From Curtobacterium citreum (GTDB taxonomy: Bacteria; Actinomycetota; Actinomycetes; Actinomycetales; Microbacteriaceae), in NCBI RefSeq assembly GCF_006715175.1, contig NZ_VFMQ01000001.1:2604001-2668000 (forward strand): a DNA stretch of 64,000 bases. Reading direction: 5' to 3'. Position 1 is the stretch's first letter. Each line of letters begins with the position of its first letter. Made by a program: the position numbers and the translations under genes. The notes below the pieces were generated by a model. That model did no database searches and had not been told where the DNA came from. It saw only the letters and a list, made by a program, of their open reading frames with translations. Of this stretch, positions 45,339-54,646 are shown one piece after another.

Positions 45339-47894
45339 ATGTCTGCCCAGAAGTCTGCCTCGCGGACCAAGCCCGTCTCCGCGATCGGCGCCTTCGTCGG
45401 TTTCGTCGGCTTCAGCGCGCTCGCCGGCCTGCTGGTCACGATCGGCGTCACCCCGGCGATCGCGGTCGCCGGCGTCACGACGACCTCGACGATCGGCGTC
45501 TTCGAGTCACTGCCGGAGTACATCGAGATCGGTGACCTGCCGCAGCGCAACGAGGTCCTGGCGTACTCGAACGGGCAGCCGGTGCACCTCGCGACGGTCT
45601 ACGACCAGAACCGCCAGGAGCTGCAGTTCGACCAGATCAGCGACCAGCTGAAGAACGCGGCGATCGACGGCGAGGACAAGCGCTTCTACGACCACGGCGG
45701 TGTCGACATGACGTCCCTGGTGCGTGCGGGCGTCGGATCCCTGGCCGGGGGTCTCGGCGAGTCCGGCGGTGGGTCGACGCTGACCATGCAGCTGGTGCGC
45801 AACATCAAGATGCAGCAGGCGCTCGAGCTCCCCACCCCGGAGGAGCGCGAGAAGGCCTACAACGACGCCGTCGAGCAGACCATCCCCCGCAAGCTCGAGG
45901 AGATGAAGCTCGCGATCGGTCTGGCGAAGAAGTACTCGCACAAGGAGATCCTGACCGGGTACCTCAACATCGCCTACTTCGGCGACCAGACGTACGGCGT
46001 GCAGGCCGCCGCACAGCACTACTTCAACAAGAACGCCACGGACCTGACCCCGCAGGAGGCCGCCTCGATCCTCGCGATCGTGCAGTCGCCGAACTCGCGG
46101 AACCTGTCCGACCCCAAGTACTACGACGCGAACGTCGCCCGTCGCGACGTCATCCTCAAGTCCATGTACGCGCAGAAGCACCTGACCAAGGAGCAGTTCG
46201 ACGCGGCCATCGCCTCGAAGCCCGCGGACTACGTGCACCTGACGGAGCCGAACCAGGGTTGCCAGTCGGCGGCCGGCAACGGCTCGCAGTTCTTCTGCGA
46301 CTACGCGGTCAAGGTCGTCAAGCAGATGTCCCAGCTCGGCGCGACCGAGAAGGAGCGCGCGACCGCCTGGCGCAACGGCGGCTACACCGTGCAGACCACC
46401 CTCGACCTCGACCTGAACGGTCAGCAGAAGGACCTGCTCAACACGTTCGACCCGAACACCGAGAGCCGCTTCAGCCTCGGTGGTGCCCTCAACTCCGTCG
46501 AGGCGTCGACCGGGCGCATCCTGACGATGGCGCAGAACAAGGACTACGACCAGTCCCTGCAGACCCCGCCCACGGCGACGTCGATCAACTACTCGGTCGA
46601 CAAGGAGTACGGCGGGTCGATCGGCTTCCAGGTCGGCTCGACCTACAAGGTGTTCACGCTCCTCGACTGGCTGAAGGCCGGGCACGGGCTGAACGAGAGC
46701 GTCAACGGCACGCCGCACAACACGTCGCGGTGGACGCAGTGCGGCTCGACCATCACGTCGAACTGGGCGCCGAAGAACGACTCCGCGGGTGAGAACGGCA
46801 ACTTCACGGTCGCCCGTGCCACCGCGCTGTCCGTGAACGCGGCGTTCGCGTCCATGGCCGCGAAGCTCGACCTGTGCGACATCCGCCAGACCGCGCAGGA
46901 CCTCGGCGTGCACTCCGCCGACGAGAAGACCGAGCTGAACGCATACCCGTCGTCGATCCTCGGCACGAACAACATCGCGCCGCTCACCATGGCGTCCGCC
47001 TACGCGACCATCGCGAACAACGGCACGTACTGCTCCCCGATCGCGATCGACAACATCACGAACGCCGAGGGCAAGTCGCTCGGCGGCCAGCCGAAGCAGT
47101 GCAAGCAGGTGCTCGACCCGAGCGTCGCCGCGACCGCGGCCTTCGCCATGCGCGGGACGATCGCGTCCGGTACGGCCGTGGGCGCGCAGACCCCGGACGG
47201 CACGCAGCTGTTCGCGAAGACGGGCACCACGGACGACGCCGACCAGATCTGGCTCGTCGGTGCGAGCTCGAAGGTCGCGACGGCGTACTGGCAGGGCAAC
47301 ACGGACGGTGGCAAGAACAACCTCCGCCACTACCTGCCCGGCGCCGGGTGGGGCTCCTACGCTTCGCAGCGTGCGCACGTGTGGCAGCAGGCGATGATCC
47401 CGATCAACGCCAAGCACCCGGCCGACCCGTTCCCGACCCCGTCGCAGACCGCCCTCCGCGGCAACAGCGTCGCCGTCCCGGACGTGTCGGGCAAGACCGC
47501 CGACGAGGCCCGTTCGATCCTGTCGTCCGCCGGGTTCACGTACGTCGACGGTGGCGCGCAGCCGGGTGCCGGCACGGCGGGCACGGTCTCCTCGACCTCG
47601 CCGGGCGCCGGTTCCCTGCTCTCCACCGGCTCCTCGGTGACCGTGTACACGACGGACGGCTCGCAGTCGACCGTGCCGGAGGTCGCGGGCAAGAGCCTGC
47701 AGGACGCCCGGAGCACGCTCGGCGACGCCGGCTTCGGCTCGGTGAACGTCTCCGACCAGTACGCGAAGGGCGGCAAGGAGTGCACCGTGGCCGCGGTCGA
47801 CCCGGGTGCCGGGACCGCCACCGCGAAGAGCACGGCGCTGACGCTCCAGCTCTTCGGGGACAAGGACGGCAAGGCGCCGAAGGACTGCAAGTGA
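45339..47894 (+). CDS. Class A penicillin-binding protein with PASTA domains
   Basis: 851 residues. One N-terminal membrane helix (~16-45). Glycosyltransferase (GT51) domain: AIDGEDKRFYDHGGVD with the catalytic Glu, GGSTLTMQLVRN, and GYLNIAYFGDQTYGVQAAA. Transpeptidase: GSTYKVF (SxxK), SVNAAF (SxN) and AKTGTTDD (KTG). Two PASTA repeats follow (VPDVSGKTADEARSILSSAG and VPEVAGKSLQDARSTLGDAG). It polymerises and cross-links peptidoglycan. Coupled to the downstream metallophosphoesterase by GTGA. Confidence 0.95.
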   Translation: MSAQKSASRTKPVSAIGAFVGFVGFSALAGLLVTIGVTPAIAVAGVTTTSTIGVFESLPEYIEIGDLPQRNEVLAYSNGQPVHLATVYDQNRQELQFDQISDQLKNAAIDGEDKRFYDHGGVDMTSLVRAGVGSLAGGLGESGGGSTLTMQLVRNIKMQQALELPTPEEREKAYNDAVEQTIPRKLEEMKLAIGLAKKYSHKEILTGYLNIAYFGDQTYGVQAAAQHYFNKNATDLTPQEAASILAIVQSPNSRNLSDPKYYDANVARRDVILKSMYAQKHLTKEQFDAAIASKPADYVHLTEPNQGCQSAAGNGSQFFCDYAVKVVKQMSQLGATEKERATAWRNGGYTVQTTLDLDLNGQQKDLLNTFDPNTESRFSLGGALNSVEASTGRILTMAQNKDYDQSLQTPPTATSINYSVDKEYGGSIGFQVGSTYKVFTLLDWLKAGHGLNESVNGTPHNTSRWTQCGSTITSNWAPKNDSAGENGNFTVARATALSVNAAFASMAAKLDLCDIRQTAQDLGVHSADEKTELNAYPSSILGTNNIAPLTMASAYATIANNGTYCSPIAIDNITNAEGKSLGGQPKQCKQVLDPSVAATAAFAMRGTIASGTAVGAQTPDGTQLFAKTGTTDDADQIWLVGASSKVATAYWQGNTDGGKNNLRHYLPGAGWGSYASQRAHVWQQAMIPINAKHPADPFPTPSQTALRGNSVAVPDVSGKTADEARSILSSAGFTYVDGGAQPGAGTAGTVSSTSPGAGSLLSTGSSVTVYTTDGSQSTVPEVAGKSLQDARSTLGDAGFGSVNVSDQYAKGGKECTVAAVDPGAGTATAKSTALTLQLFGDKDGKAPKDCK

Positions 47895-48847
47895 GTCGCG
47901 GTCGCGCCGCGCTGGGCATCATCGCCGCGGGTGCGACCATCGGAGCGGCGACGGCGGCGTGGGGTTCCCTCGTCGAGCGTCGCCGCTTCGGTATCCGGTG
48001 GGAGACCGTGCCGGTGCTCGCGCCCGGATCCCGCGACGTGACGGTGCTGCACCTCTCCGACATCCACATGGCACCGTGGCAGGCCGACAAGCAGCAGTGG
48101 CTGCGCGACCTGTCGCTCGTCGAGCCGGACTTCGTCGTGAACACCGGCGACAATCTCGGGCACGCGACGGCGAACAGCGCGGTGGAGTACGCGCTCGAGC
48201 CGTTCCGCGGCGTCCCGGGTGCCTTCGCGCACGGTTCGAACGACTTCTACGGACCGTCGCCCCGCAACCCGCTGAAGTACTTCGGCGGTCCGAGCCGCAT
48301 GCACGCCGACCGTCGGCCGGTGTCGCTCGACATCGACCGGCAGACGGCCTTCTTCGAGTCGCTCGGCTGGCTCGACGTGAACGACCAGGCGCACGCGATC
48401 GAGCTCCGCGGGTCACGCTTCGAGCTGTTCGGCACGTCGGACGCGCACCGGGGCTGGGACCGGCTCGACCTGCTGCCGACGAACGTCGACGAGATGCGCA
48501 GCGACGTCCCGTGGACCGAGGACGAGGACGGCCCCTCCCCCGTCGCGATCGGGATCACGCACGCGCCGTACCGCCGCGTGCTCAACGCCTTCGTCGACCA
48601 GGGCGCGGACATCGTCTTCGCCGGGCACACCCACGGCGGGCAGGTGCAGGTCCCCGGCATCGGCGCCCTCGTCACGAACTCCGACCTGCCGCGGCGGTAC
48701 GTGAGCGGCCTGCACAAGTGGCAGCACCGCGCGCACTGGTCGTGGCTCGAGGTCTCCGCGGGCATCGGGACGTCGATCTACGCGCCCGTCCGCTTCGCCT
48801 GCCGCCCCGAGGCCGTCGTCGTGACCCTCACGGCACGCACCGACTGA
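47891..48847 (+). CDS. Metallophosphoesterase, YkuE/calcineurin type
   Basis: 318 residues. An N-terminal hydrophobic stretch (ALGIIAAGATIGAATAAWG) is a signal or anchor. The metal motifs are in order: LHLSDIHMAP, NTGDNLGH, GSNDFYG (an N-D in place of the usual G-N-H), ITHAPYRR and AGHTHGGQ. Such proteins cleave phosphoesters, often of lipids, at the membrane; the PBP partner suggests a cell-wall link. The GTG start overlaps the PBP stop. Confidence 0.9.
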   Translation: MSRGRAALGIIAAGATIGAATAAWGSLVERRRFGIRWETVPVLAPGSRDVTVLHLSDIHMAPWQADKQQWLRDLSLVEPDFVVNTGDNLGHATANSAVEYALEPFRGVPGAFAHGSNDFYGPSPRNPLKYFGGPSRMHADRRPVSLDIDRQTAFFESLGWLDVNDQAHAIELRGSRFELFGTSDAHRGWDRLDLLPTNVDEMRSDVPWTEDEDGPSPVAIGITHAPYRRVLNAFVDQGADIVFAGHTHGGQVQVPGIGALVTNSDLPRRYVSGLHKWQHRAHWSWLEVSAGIGTSIYAPVRFACRPEAVVVTLTARTD

Positions 48848-48910
48848 CCCCTGCGACAGCGACTCGCCCGGGCGTCTCGCCGATGGTCGTGAGCACCCCC
48901 GAACATCGGA

Positions 48911-48916
48911 TAGACT
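48911..48916 (+). promoter_or_regulatory. -10 element of tRNA-Pro
   Basis: TAGACT about 36 nt upstream of the tRNA. The leader carries the hairpin CTCCG-GGAA-CGGAG at 48927-48940, a GNRA-loop structure similar to that in the tRNA-Thr leader. Confidence 0.45.
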
Positions 48917-48951
48917 TCTGGGGTTGCTCCGGGAACGGAGTGATCACACCG

Positions 48952-49026
<75 letters not shown>

Positions 49027-49046
49027 ACTGTGTTGAGACAGTAACC

Positions 49047-49084
49047 GCAAGAGGCCCTGGTTCGAAGGAACCAGGGCCTCTTGC
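49047..49084 (+). terminator. Terminator of tRNA-Pro
   Basis: 17-bp perfect arms (GCAAGAGGCCCTGGTTC and complement) with loop GAAG, 21 nt past the tRNA. Confidence 0.85.
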
Positions 49085-49205
49085 TCTGTCTGGCCTTCTG
49101 CTCTTTCTGGCCCCGTGCTCGGTCCCCGACGGCGTGTGTCCGTGGGTACAGGACCGGCCCGCGGCACGCTCCCCACCCCGGGGCCCCGCTACGCTCACAG
49201 GCGTC

Positions 49206-50234
49206 ATGACGATCCCTCCGCAGCTCGCCGCCGTCCTCACCGAGATCGGGTCCCGGTTCCCGGAGCTCGCCGACGATCCCGTGCTGGCGCAGAGCCTGCT
49301 CGAGAACGTGACCTCGATGATCACCGAAGCGCACGCTCGGTACGCCGCGGGTGACGGCACCGCGAGCATCGTCAGCGACCGCTACCTCGACCCGGAGCAC
49401 CTCGCCACCGGTGCGCTGCACGCCGAGCACGCCCAGCACCCGGCCGGCGCCATGCTCGCCGCGGAGATGCTCTTCGACGCCTACCTGCCGGTCTTCGTCG
49501 CCGAGGTCGGTGCGAGCACCACCGACGAGGTCCTCCGCGCCACCCGGGCCCTGCACGCGGGCGTCTGGAGCCGGTTCCCGGCGGGGGCGATCGCGTACAC
49601 CGAGGCGCTGCGGCAGCGCGTCACGACGACCAACCTCGACTCCCGCACCCAGATCGCCCGGGACCTGCACGACCGGGTCGCCCACGGCGTCCTCGCGGGG
49701 CTGCAGCGGCTCGACCTGGTCCTGCTGACCGATCCCCCGACCTCCGAGCGCACCGCGCAGCTCGAGGCGGCCGGACGGCTGCTCCGGACCGCGCTCGGGG
49801 ACGTCCAGGACCTCGCGGTCTCGCTGCACGCCCGGGTCGGCGACGACCGCCTCGACGACGCCCTGCGACGGCACGTCGACGACCTGTTCCCCGGCGACGA
49901 CCGGCTGACGATCACCACGACGGGCGTGCCCGGTGCCCTGCCGAACTGGAAGGCCGAGGAGACCCTGACGATCCTGCTCGAGGCCCTCACGAACCGGCGC
50001 AAGCACGCCCCGGGGTCGACGGGGACGGTGACGTTCGCGTGGTCGGAGACGACGGTCGTGGTGACCGTGCGGGACGACGGACCGGGGTTCACGCCGGGGA
50101 CCGCGGCGGAGGGCCGGCTCGGGCAGCACACCATGCGCGAGCGCGCGGGCGTCCTCGGGGCACGACTCGACGTCGAGAGCGCCCCGGGCACCGGGACCAC
50201 CGTTCGGCTCGTCGTCCCCATGGGGTCGCTGTGA
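49206..50234 (+). CDS. Soluble sensor histidine kinase (NarL-type, HisKA_3)
   Basis: 342 residues with no membrane helix. The first ~140 residues are an unrecognised sensory region. The phosphorylation motif ARDLHDRVAHGVLAGLQRL (His155) is HisKA_3. ATPase: LEALTNRRKHA (N box, with Arg-Arg after the Asn), VRDDGPGFTPG and GLG-like HTMRERAGVLGA. It should phosphorylate the response regulator that overlaps its 3' end. A -10 TACGCT at 49190 sits about 10 nt before the ATG, so the mRNA has almost no leader. Confidence 0.88.
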   Translation: MTIPPQLAAVLTEIGSRFPELADDPVLAQSLLENVTSMITEAHARYAAGDGTASIVSDRYLDPEHLATGALHAEHAQHPAGAMLAAEMLFDAYLPVFVAEVGASTTDEVLRATRALHAGVWSRFPAGAIAYTEALRQRVTTTNLDSRTQIARDLHDRVAHGVLAGLQRLDLVLLTDPPTSERTAQLEAAGRLLRTALGDVQDLAVSLHARVGDDRLDDALRRHVDDLFPGDDRLTITTTGVPGALPNWKAEETLTILLEALTNRRKHAPGSTGTVTFAWSETTVVVTVRDDGPGFTPGTAAEGRLGQHTMRERAGVLGARLDVESAPGTGTTVRLVVPMGSL

Positions 50235-50863
50235 CCGGGCAGCGGCCGGGCATCACGCACGTCGCGATCGTCGACGACCACCGGCTGTTCCGCGAGGGAC
50301 TCGCCACGATCCTGTCCGCGGTACCGACCATCCGCGTCGTCGCGCACGGCGAACGGCCGTCCGATGTGCTGGACTCCCCCGAGGTCGCGGCGATCGACGT
50401 GCTGCTCCTGGACGTGGAGCTCGACGGGCCACCGGCACGGACGACCATCGCGACGGTGCGTCGGCGGCACCCGCACGTCCGGGTGGTCGTGCTGACCATG
50501 CACCGGGACGCGGTGCTGCGCCGGGCGCTCCTCGACGCCGGTGCCGTGGACTTCGTCACCAAGGACACCCCGAGCCGCGAGCTCGTCGACCGCATCGTCC
50601 GGGCGACGAGCACCGACGCCGCGCCGGTGACCTTCCCGATCGACCTCGTCACCGAGGCACGGGCGGGCACGCCCCTGAGCGACCGCGAACTCGAGGTCCT
50701 GCGGCTCGTCGCCGCCGCTCGGTCGAACGCCGAGATCGCGTCGGAGCTGGGCCTGGCGGTCGGCACGGTGAAGCGCCACGTCTACAACGTGTTCCGGAAG
50801 CTCGACGTGGGCACCCGCGTCGGCGCGATCGCCACCGCGAACCGCCTCGGCCTGCTGGCCTGA
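50231..50863 (+). CDS. NarL/FixJ-type response regulator
   Basis: 210 residues. Receiver domain: HVAIVDDHRLFREGL, phospho-acceptor Asp61 in LLLDVEL, VVVLTMH and FVTKDTPSREL. LuxR-type helix-turn-helix: LSDRELEVLRLVAAARSNAEIASELGLAVGTVKRHV. Partner of the kinase just upstream (GTGA overlap). The target is unknown. Ends at a strong bidirectional terminator. Confidence 0.93.
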   Translation: MTGQRPGITHVAIVDDHRLFREGLATILSAVPTIRVVAHGERPSDVLDSPEVAAIDVLLLDVELDGPPARTTIATVRRRHPHVRVVVLTMHRDAVLRRALLDAGAVDFVTKDTPSRELVDRIVRATSTDAAPVTFPIDLVTEARAGTPLSDRELEVLRLVAAARSNAEIASELGLAVGTVKRHVYNVFRKLDVGTRVGAIATANRLGLLA

Positions 50864-50878
50864 GCCAGCCAGCGATCA

Positions 50879-50936
50879 TTCGCGCCCAGCGACATCTCAC
50901 GGCATCGCGAGCGCGTGAGGTGTCGCTGGGCGCGAA
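50879..50936. terminator. Convergent terminator hairpin
   Basis: 23-bp arms (TTCGCGCCCAGCGACATCTCACG and complement with one mismatch) around a 12-nt loop, between the response regulator and the LLM oxidoreductase. Confidence 0.8.
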
Positions 50937-50997
50937 GAGTGGCCGCCAACACCGCAGCAGCGGCACCGCAACAGCCGCAGCGGCACCGCAGCCCGGG

Positions 50998-52041
50998 CTA
51001 CCGCGCCGCAGCCACCCCGGCGGGCACGAGCCGTCCCTCGGCCTGCAGCGACGCGACGACCTCGAGCGCCTGGTGCCGGTACCGCGCCTGGGCGGCCCCC
51101 GGCGCCACGATCACCCCGTCCGCGCCCGTGGACGCCACGAGCTCGTTGAGCTTCGCCGCGACCTGCTCACGTGAGCCGTACGCCTGGCGCTCCGTGCGTG
51201 CCGCGATGAACCGTCGCTCGAGGTCGGAGAACTCGTACGCGCGGGCCTCGTCCATCGACACCGGCTCGGGCTTGGCACCCTGCCGCATCCGGATGAACGA
51301 GATCATCCCCGGGGCGCTCTGCTCGTCGACGACCGCGGGGTCCTCGTCGGTGACGACCTGCACGCCGATCAGCGCGTTCGGCGTCTGCCGGAAGCGCGAG
51401 GGCCGGAACGAGTCCCGGTACAGCGCGAGCGCCGCCTCGGTGTTGTCCGACGCGAAGTGGTGCGCGAAGGCGAACGAGACGCCGAGCGCCCCCGCCACCT
51501 GGGCGCTGTACCCGGAGGATCCGAGCAGCCAGAACTCCGGCACGTCGCCGTACCCGGGAACCGCGCGGATGCGCGACAGCGGGTTCTCGGCGTCCATCCC
51601 CGTGAAGAAGCCGATCAGGTCGGCGAGCTGCTGCGGGAAGTCGTCGACGTCGAGACGGTCCGTGCGGCGCAGCGCCATCGCGGTCGCACCGTCGGTGCCC
51701 GGCGCCCGGCCGATGCCGAGGTCGACCCGGTCGCCGTACAGCGCTCGCAGCGTGCCGAACTGCTCGGCGACGACGAGCGGCGCGTGGTTCGGCAGCATCA
51801 CGCCACCGGAGCCGATCCGGATCCGCGAGGTGGCGGCGCCGACGGCGCTCAGCAGCACCGCGGGCGCCGACGAGGTGATGCCCGGCATGCCGTGGTGCTC
51901 GGCGACCCAGATCCGCTCGTAGCCCAGCCGTTCGGCGTGCACCGCCGTGTCGATGGTGCCCTGCAGGGCCTCGGTGTTCGTCTGGCCGTACTCGCGGGTG
52001 GCCAGGTCCAGGACGGACAGGTGCACGGTGGCGTCGCTCAT
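50998..52041 (-). CDS. LLM-class flavin-dependent oxidoreductase
   Basis: 347 residues, luciferase-like monooxygenase fold. Family landmarks: [49 protein letters not shown] and [16 protein letters not shown], close to the MsnO8-type subgroup. It uses FMNH2 and oxygen on an unknown substrate. The ATG at 52041 gives [14 protein letters not shown], the standard start for the subgroup; an upstream ATG would add 14 residues. Monocistronic, between two strong hairpins. Confidence 0.9.
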   Translation of the reverse strand: MSDATVHLSVLDLATREYGQTNTEALQGTIDTAVHAERLGYERIWVAEHHGMPGITSSAPAVLLSAVGAATSRIRIGSGGVMLPNHAPLVVAEQFGTLRALYGDRVDLGIGRAPGTDGATAMALRRTDRLDVDDFPQQLADLIGFFTGMDAENPLSRIRAVPGYGDVPEFWLLGSSGYSAQVAGALGVSFAFAHHFASDNTEAALALYRDSFRPSRFRQTPNALIGVQVVTDEDPAVVDEQSAPGMISFIRMRQGAKPEPVSMDEARAYEFSDLERRFIAARTERQAYGSREQVAAKLNELVASTGADGVIVAPGAAQARYRHQALEVVASLQAEGRLVPAGVAAAR

Positions 52042-52085
52042 GTGGGCACCAACGGTCGCCGGCTCGCGTGCATTCCGGGCCACGG

Positions 52086-52134
52086 GACGGACTGGAGGCT
52101 CGTGGCGGGGCCCGCCACGAGCCTCCAGTCCGTC
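52086..52134. terminator. 49-bp near-perfect palindrome after tdk (family member D)
   Basis: 24-bp perfect arms (GACGGACTGGAGGCTCGTGG, then CGGG) around one base. Overlaps the tdk stop by two bases, so it must end the tdk transcript. Shares GACGGAC-GGAGGC-CGTGGCGG with the element at 58756. Confidence 0.88.
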
Positions 52135-52759
52135 AGTCGCCGTCCAGGCGACCGCCCGACTCGGTGAGGTAGCAGTTGGCGCACAGCGCCTCGTAGGTGA
52201 CGCCGGCGCCGTCGATGGCGACCTGCGAGCCGTCGAAGACGAAGCGTCCGTCGACCTTGCGGGGATTGAACACCGCCTTGCGACCGCAGCGGCAGATGGT
52301 CTTGAGCTCCTCGAGGGAGTGCGCGATCTCGAGCAGCCGCGCGCTGCCGGGGAACGCCTCGGTGCGGAAGTCGGTGCGGATGCCGTAGGCGAGCACCGGG
52401 ACGTCGTCGAGGACGGCGATGCGGAGCAGGTCGTCGACCTGGCGGGGCGTCAGGAACTGCGCCTCGTCGACGAGGACGCAGCTGAGCGGCCGGACCATGC
52501 CGTCGAGCCGGTCGGACTCCGGGTCTACCGCACCGGCAGCTGCGACGGACGCGCGGACGTCGTCGTCCGGCGCGAAGACGACGTCGACGGACCGGGTGAC
52601 GCCGAGGCGCGACACGATCTCGCGGTCACCCTTGGTGTCGACCGACGGCTTCGCGAGCAGCACGCGCTGCCCGCGCTCCTCGTAGTTGTAGGCGGCCTGC
52701 AGGAGTCCGGTGCTCTTGCCGCTGTTCATCGCGCCGTAGCGGAAGTAGAGCTTCGCCAC
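52133..52759 (-). CDS. tdk: Thymidine kinase
   Basis: 208 residues, type II thymidine kinase. P-loop [13 protein letters not shown], the DEAQF motif in LVDEAQFL, and zinc ligands in ICRCGRKA and CANCY. It salvages thymidine to dTMP. The GTG start shares one base with the TAG stop of the response regulator gene (TAGTG), so translation is coupled although the functions seem unrelated. Confidence 0.95.
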   Translation of the reverse strand: MAKLYFRYGAMNSGKSTGLLQAAYNYEERGQRVLLAKPSVDTKGDREIVSRLGVTRSVDVVFAPDDDVRASVAAAGAVDPESDRLDGMVRPLSCVLVDEAQFLTPRQVDDLLRIAVLDDVPVLAYGIRTDFRTEAFPGSARLLEIAHSLEELKTICRCGRKAVFNPRKVDGRFVFDGSQVAIDGAGVTYEALCANCYLTESGGRLDGD

Positions 52760-53460
52760 TACGCGAGGAACCCGTCCTCTGCCGCACGACGGATCAGGTC
52801 GGACTTCTTCGACGCCGGACGACCGACCTTGCTGTACTTCTCGCGCACGCGGCGCAGGTAGGTCTTGGCCGTCTCGTACTGCACGTTCATCTGCGCGGCG
52901 ACCTCGTTCGTCGAGTAGCCCGACACGTACAGGCGCAGCGCCTCTTCCTCGCCGTGGCTGAGCTTCGGCCGCTGGTGCGCGTTCGCGCCGGTGGGCAGCG
53001 GACGCCAGTCGCGCTGCGGCGGGGTCTCTCGCGAGACGCCCATGACCTCGCGCGCCACGTCCATGACCTCGCGCATCGGCAGCGACTTCGACAGGAACGC
53101 CGCGGCACCGGCGGCGAGGGCGCGGTCGCGCGACTCGCGGCTGTCGACGCTGGACAGCACGATGACCTTCGCCCCGGCCGCGCGGCAGGTGCGGACCCGA
53201 GCCTCGATCGACACCGGCTCCTTGAGCTGGAAGTCGAGGAAGACCAGGTCGGTCGGGAAGTTCTCGCTGTGCACCATCTCGAGCCAGGTGTGGGCCGTCA
53301 GCGCGAGGTCGAAGTCGAAGGCGTTCACGGCGATCCAGCTCGAGAGGCTGTCGAGCAGCACCTCGTGGTCGTCGAGGATCGCCAGCCGCACGCGTCGGGT
53401 GCCGGGCTGCGGGAGCGGGGGCACGCCCTCCGTGGTCCGGTTCGGGTCAGTGCTGGTCAT
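52759..53460 (-). CDS. LuxR-type response regulator
   Basis: 233 residues. Receiver: RLAILDDHEVLLDSLSSW, probable phospho-acceptor Asp76 in VFLDFQL, VIVLSSVD and FLSKSLPMREV. The C-terminal HTH has LSHGEEEALRLYVSGYSTNEVA and QYETAKTYLRRVREKYSKVGR. It is the third gene of a kinase / membrane protein / regulator set on the minus strand and overlaps the membrane protein by 14 bp. Probable target of the kinase at 54643-55917. Confidence 0.92.
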   Translation of the reverse strand: MTSTDPNRTTEGVPPLPQPGTRRVRLAILDDHEVLLDSLSSWIAVNAFDFDLALTAHTWLEMVHSENFPTDLVFLDFQLKEPVSIEARVRTCRAAGAKVIVLSSVDSRESRDRALAAGAAAFLSKSLPMREVMDVAREVMGVSRETPPQRDWRPLPTGANAHQRPKLSHGEEEALRLYVSGYSTNEVAAQMNVQYETAKTYLRRVREKYSKVGRPASKKSDLIRRAAEDGFLA

Positions 53461-54646
53461 AGGAGAACCTTAGTGCGAGGGACGACGGCCGGACGGCGAC
53501 GTCGAGGTCGGGGAAGGTCACGCGGAGGACCGCGAGGTAGGGGTCGAAGGTGCGGTGGATGCCCACGTCGGAGTCATCCACGGCCAGGTCGAGCGCGACG
53601 GAGACCGCTCCGGCCCCGGTGGCGCTCGGGGTCGTCGGCGGATCGTCGTCCACCGCCCGCCGGACCCGGGCGCGGAACCCGGCCGGGTCGACCGTCGCCG
53701 CGCGGAGGGCCGCGCGCAGGAACGTCCGGACGACGGTGCGCTGGTCGGCGTCGAGCGTCGCGATCAGCCCGTCCGGGTCGTCGATCGCGCTGGCCGTCCC
53801 GCCGTCCACGACCACGGCGTGCTCGAACCACGTCCGGTCGGCGTCGGCGACCATGGCCCGCCGGATGCCGTCGGCGATCGCACGGGCCCGCGCACGGTCG
53901 GCGTCCGTGATGACCTCCCTCGTGCGGAGCTCGGCGAAGAACGGTGCGACGTCGCGGGCGAGGACCACCGAGCGGTCGTGCTGCACGCTCGCGGCGATGC
54001 CGTCCCGCTCCGCGCGGGCGACGGAGTAGGACCCGGCCCGGATCTGGACGCGCTCGGCGAGCCCGGCGAAGGTCGCGGCGAACACCACGGCCGCCGTGGT
54101 GAGCACGAGCGTCGGGGCGGCGGCGAGGAACGCCGCGACCGACGCCGGGACGCCGTACGGGAACACGGTCGCGGCAGCGCCCCACGCTCCGGCGTCGACG
54201 ACGGCCAGCACCACCCCGCCCACGGCGAGGTCCCGCCACGGTCGGTACGGCGCTGCCATCACGATGCCGGTCGCGGTGAGCAGGCTCATGAAGTCGTTCA
54301 GGGCGCTGCGGTCAGGGCCCCACTGCGCCGCGACGCTCGCGACGGTCGCTGCGGCGAGCAGGACGACGTGGAGCACGAACGCCCACCGCGGGAACGGGGC
54401 GCGGAACGGCGACGAGGCGACGAACACGACCGCGCCGGACGCAGCGAGGAGCAGGACGGTCAACGCGCTGAGCGTCGGGCTCCCGGGCACGTCCCGGTCG
54501 AACACGGACACGAGGAGCGCCCAGGCGACCCCACCGGCGCCGAGGACGATCGCGAGCGGACGGGACCCCATCGCGCCGAGCGGGTCGTACTGCTGCGCCG
54601 TGCGGCTGCCACGGGTGCGGGCCCGGACGTCGTCGACGCGGCTCAC
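53447..54646 (-). CDS. Membrane protein, probable degenerate sensor partner of the kinase
   Basis: 399 residues. About six membrane helices at ~20-200, then a ~200-residue soluble region starting near VQIRAGSYSVARAERDGI. The soluble part is helical at first and ends in RFSYDQH. Helical stretches line up loosely with a histidine-kinase dimer region, but I see no phosphorylatable His motif, no N box and no G box. It sits between a true kinase and its regulator with 4- and 14-bp overlaps, so it probably modulates that pair. Not a family I can name. Confidence 0.7.
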   Translation of the reverse strand: MSRVDDVRARTRGSRTAQQYDPLGAMGSRPLAIVLGAGGVAWALLVSVFDRDVPGSPTLSALTVLLLAASGAVVFVASSPFRAPFPRWAFVLHVVLLAAATVASVAAQWGPDRSALNDFMSLLTATGIVMAAPYRPWRDLAVGGVVLAVVDAGAWGAAATVFPYGVPASVAAFLAAAPTLVLTTAAVVFAATFAGLAERVQIRAGSYSVARAERDGIAASVQHDRSVVLARDVAPFFAELRTREVITDADRARARAIADGIRRAMVADADRTWFEHAVVVDGGTASAIDDPDGLIATLDADQRTVVRTFLRAALRAATVDPAGFRARVRRAVDDDPPTTPSATGAGAVSVALDLAVDDSDVGIHRTFDPYLAVLRVTFPDLDVAVRPSSLALRFSYDQH

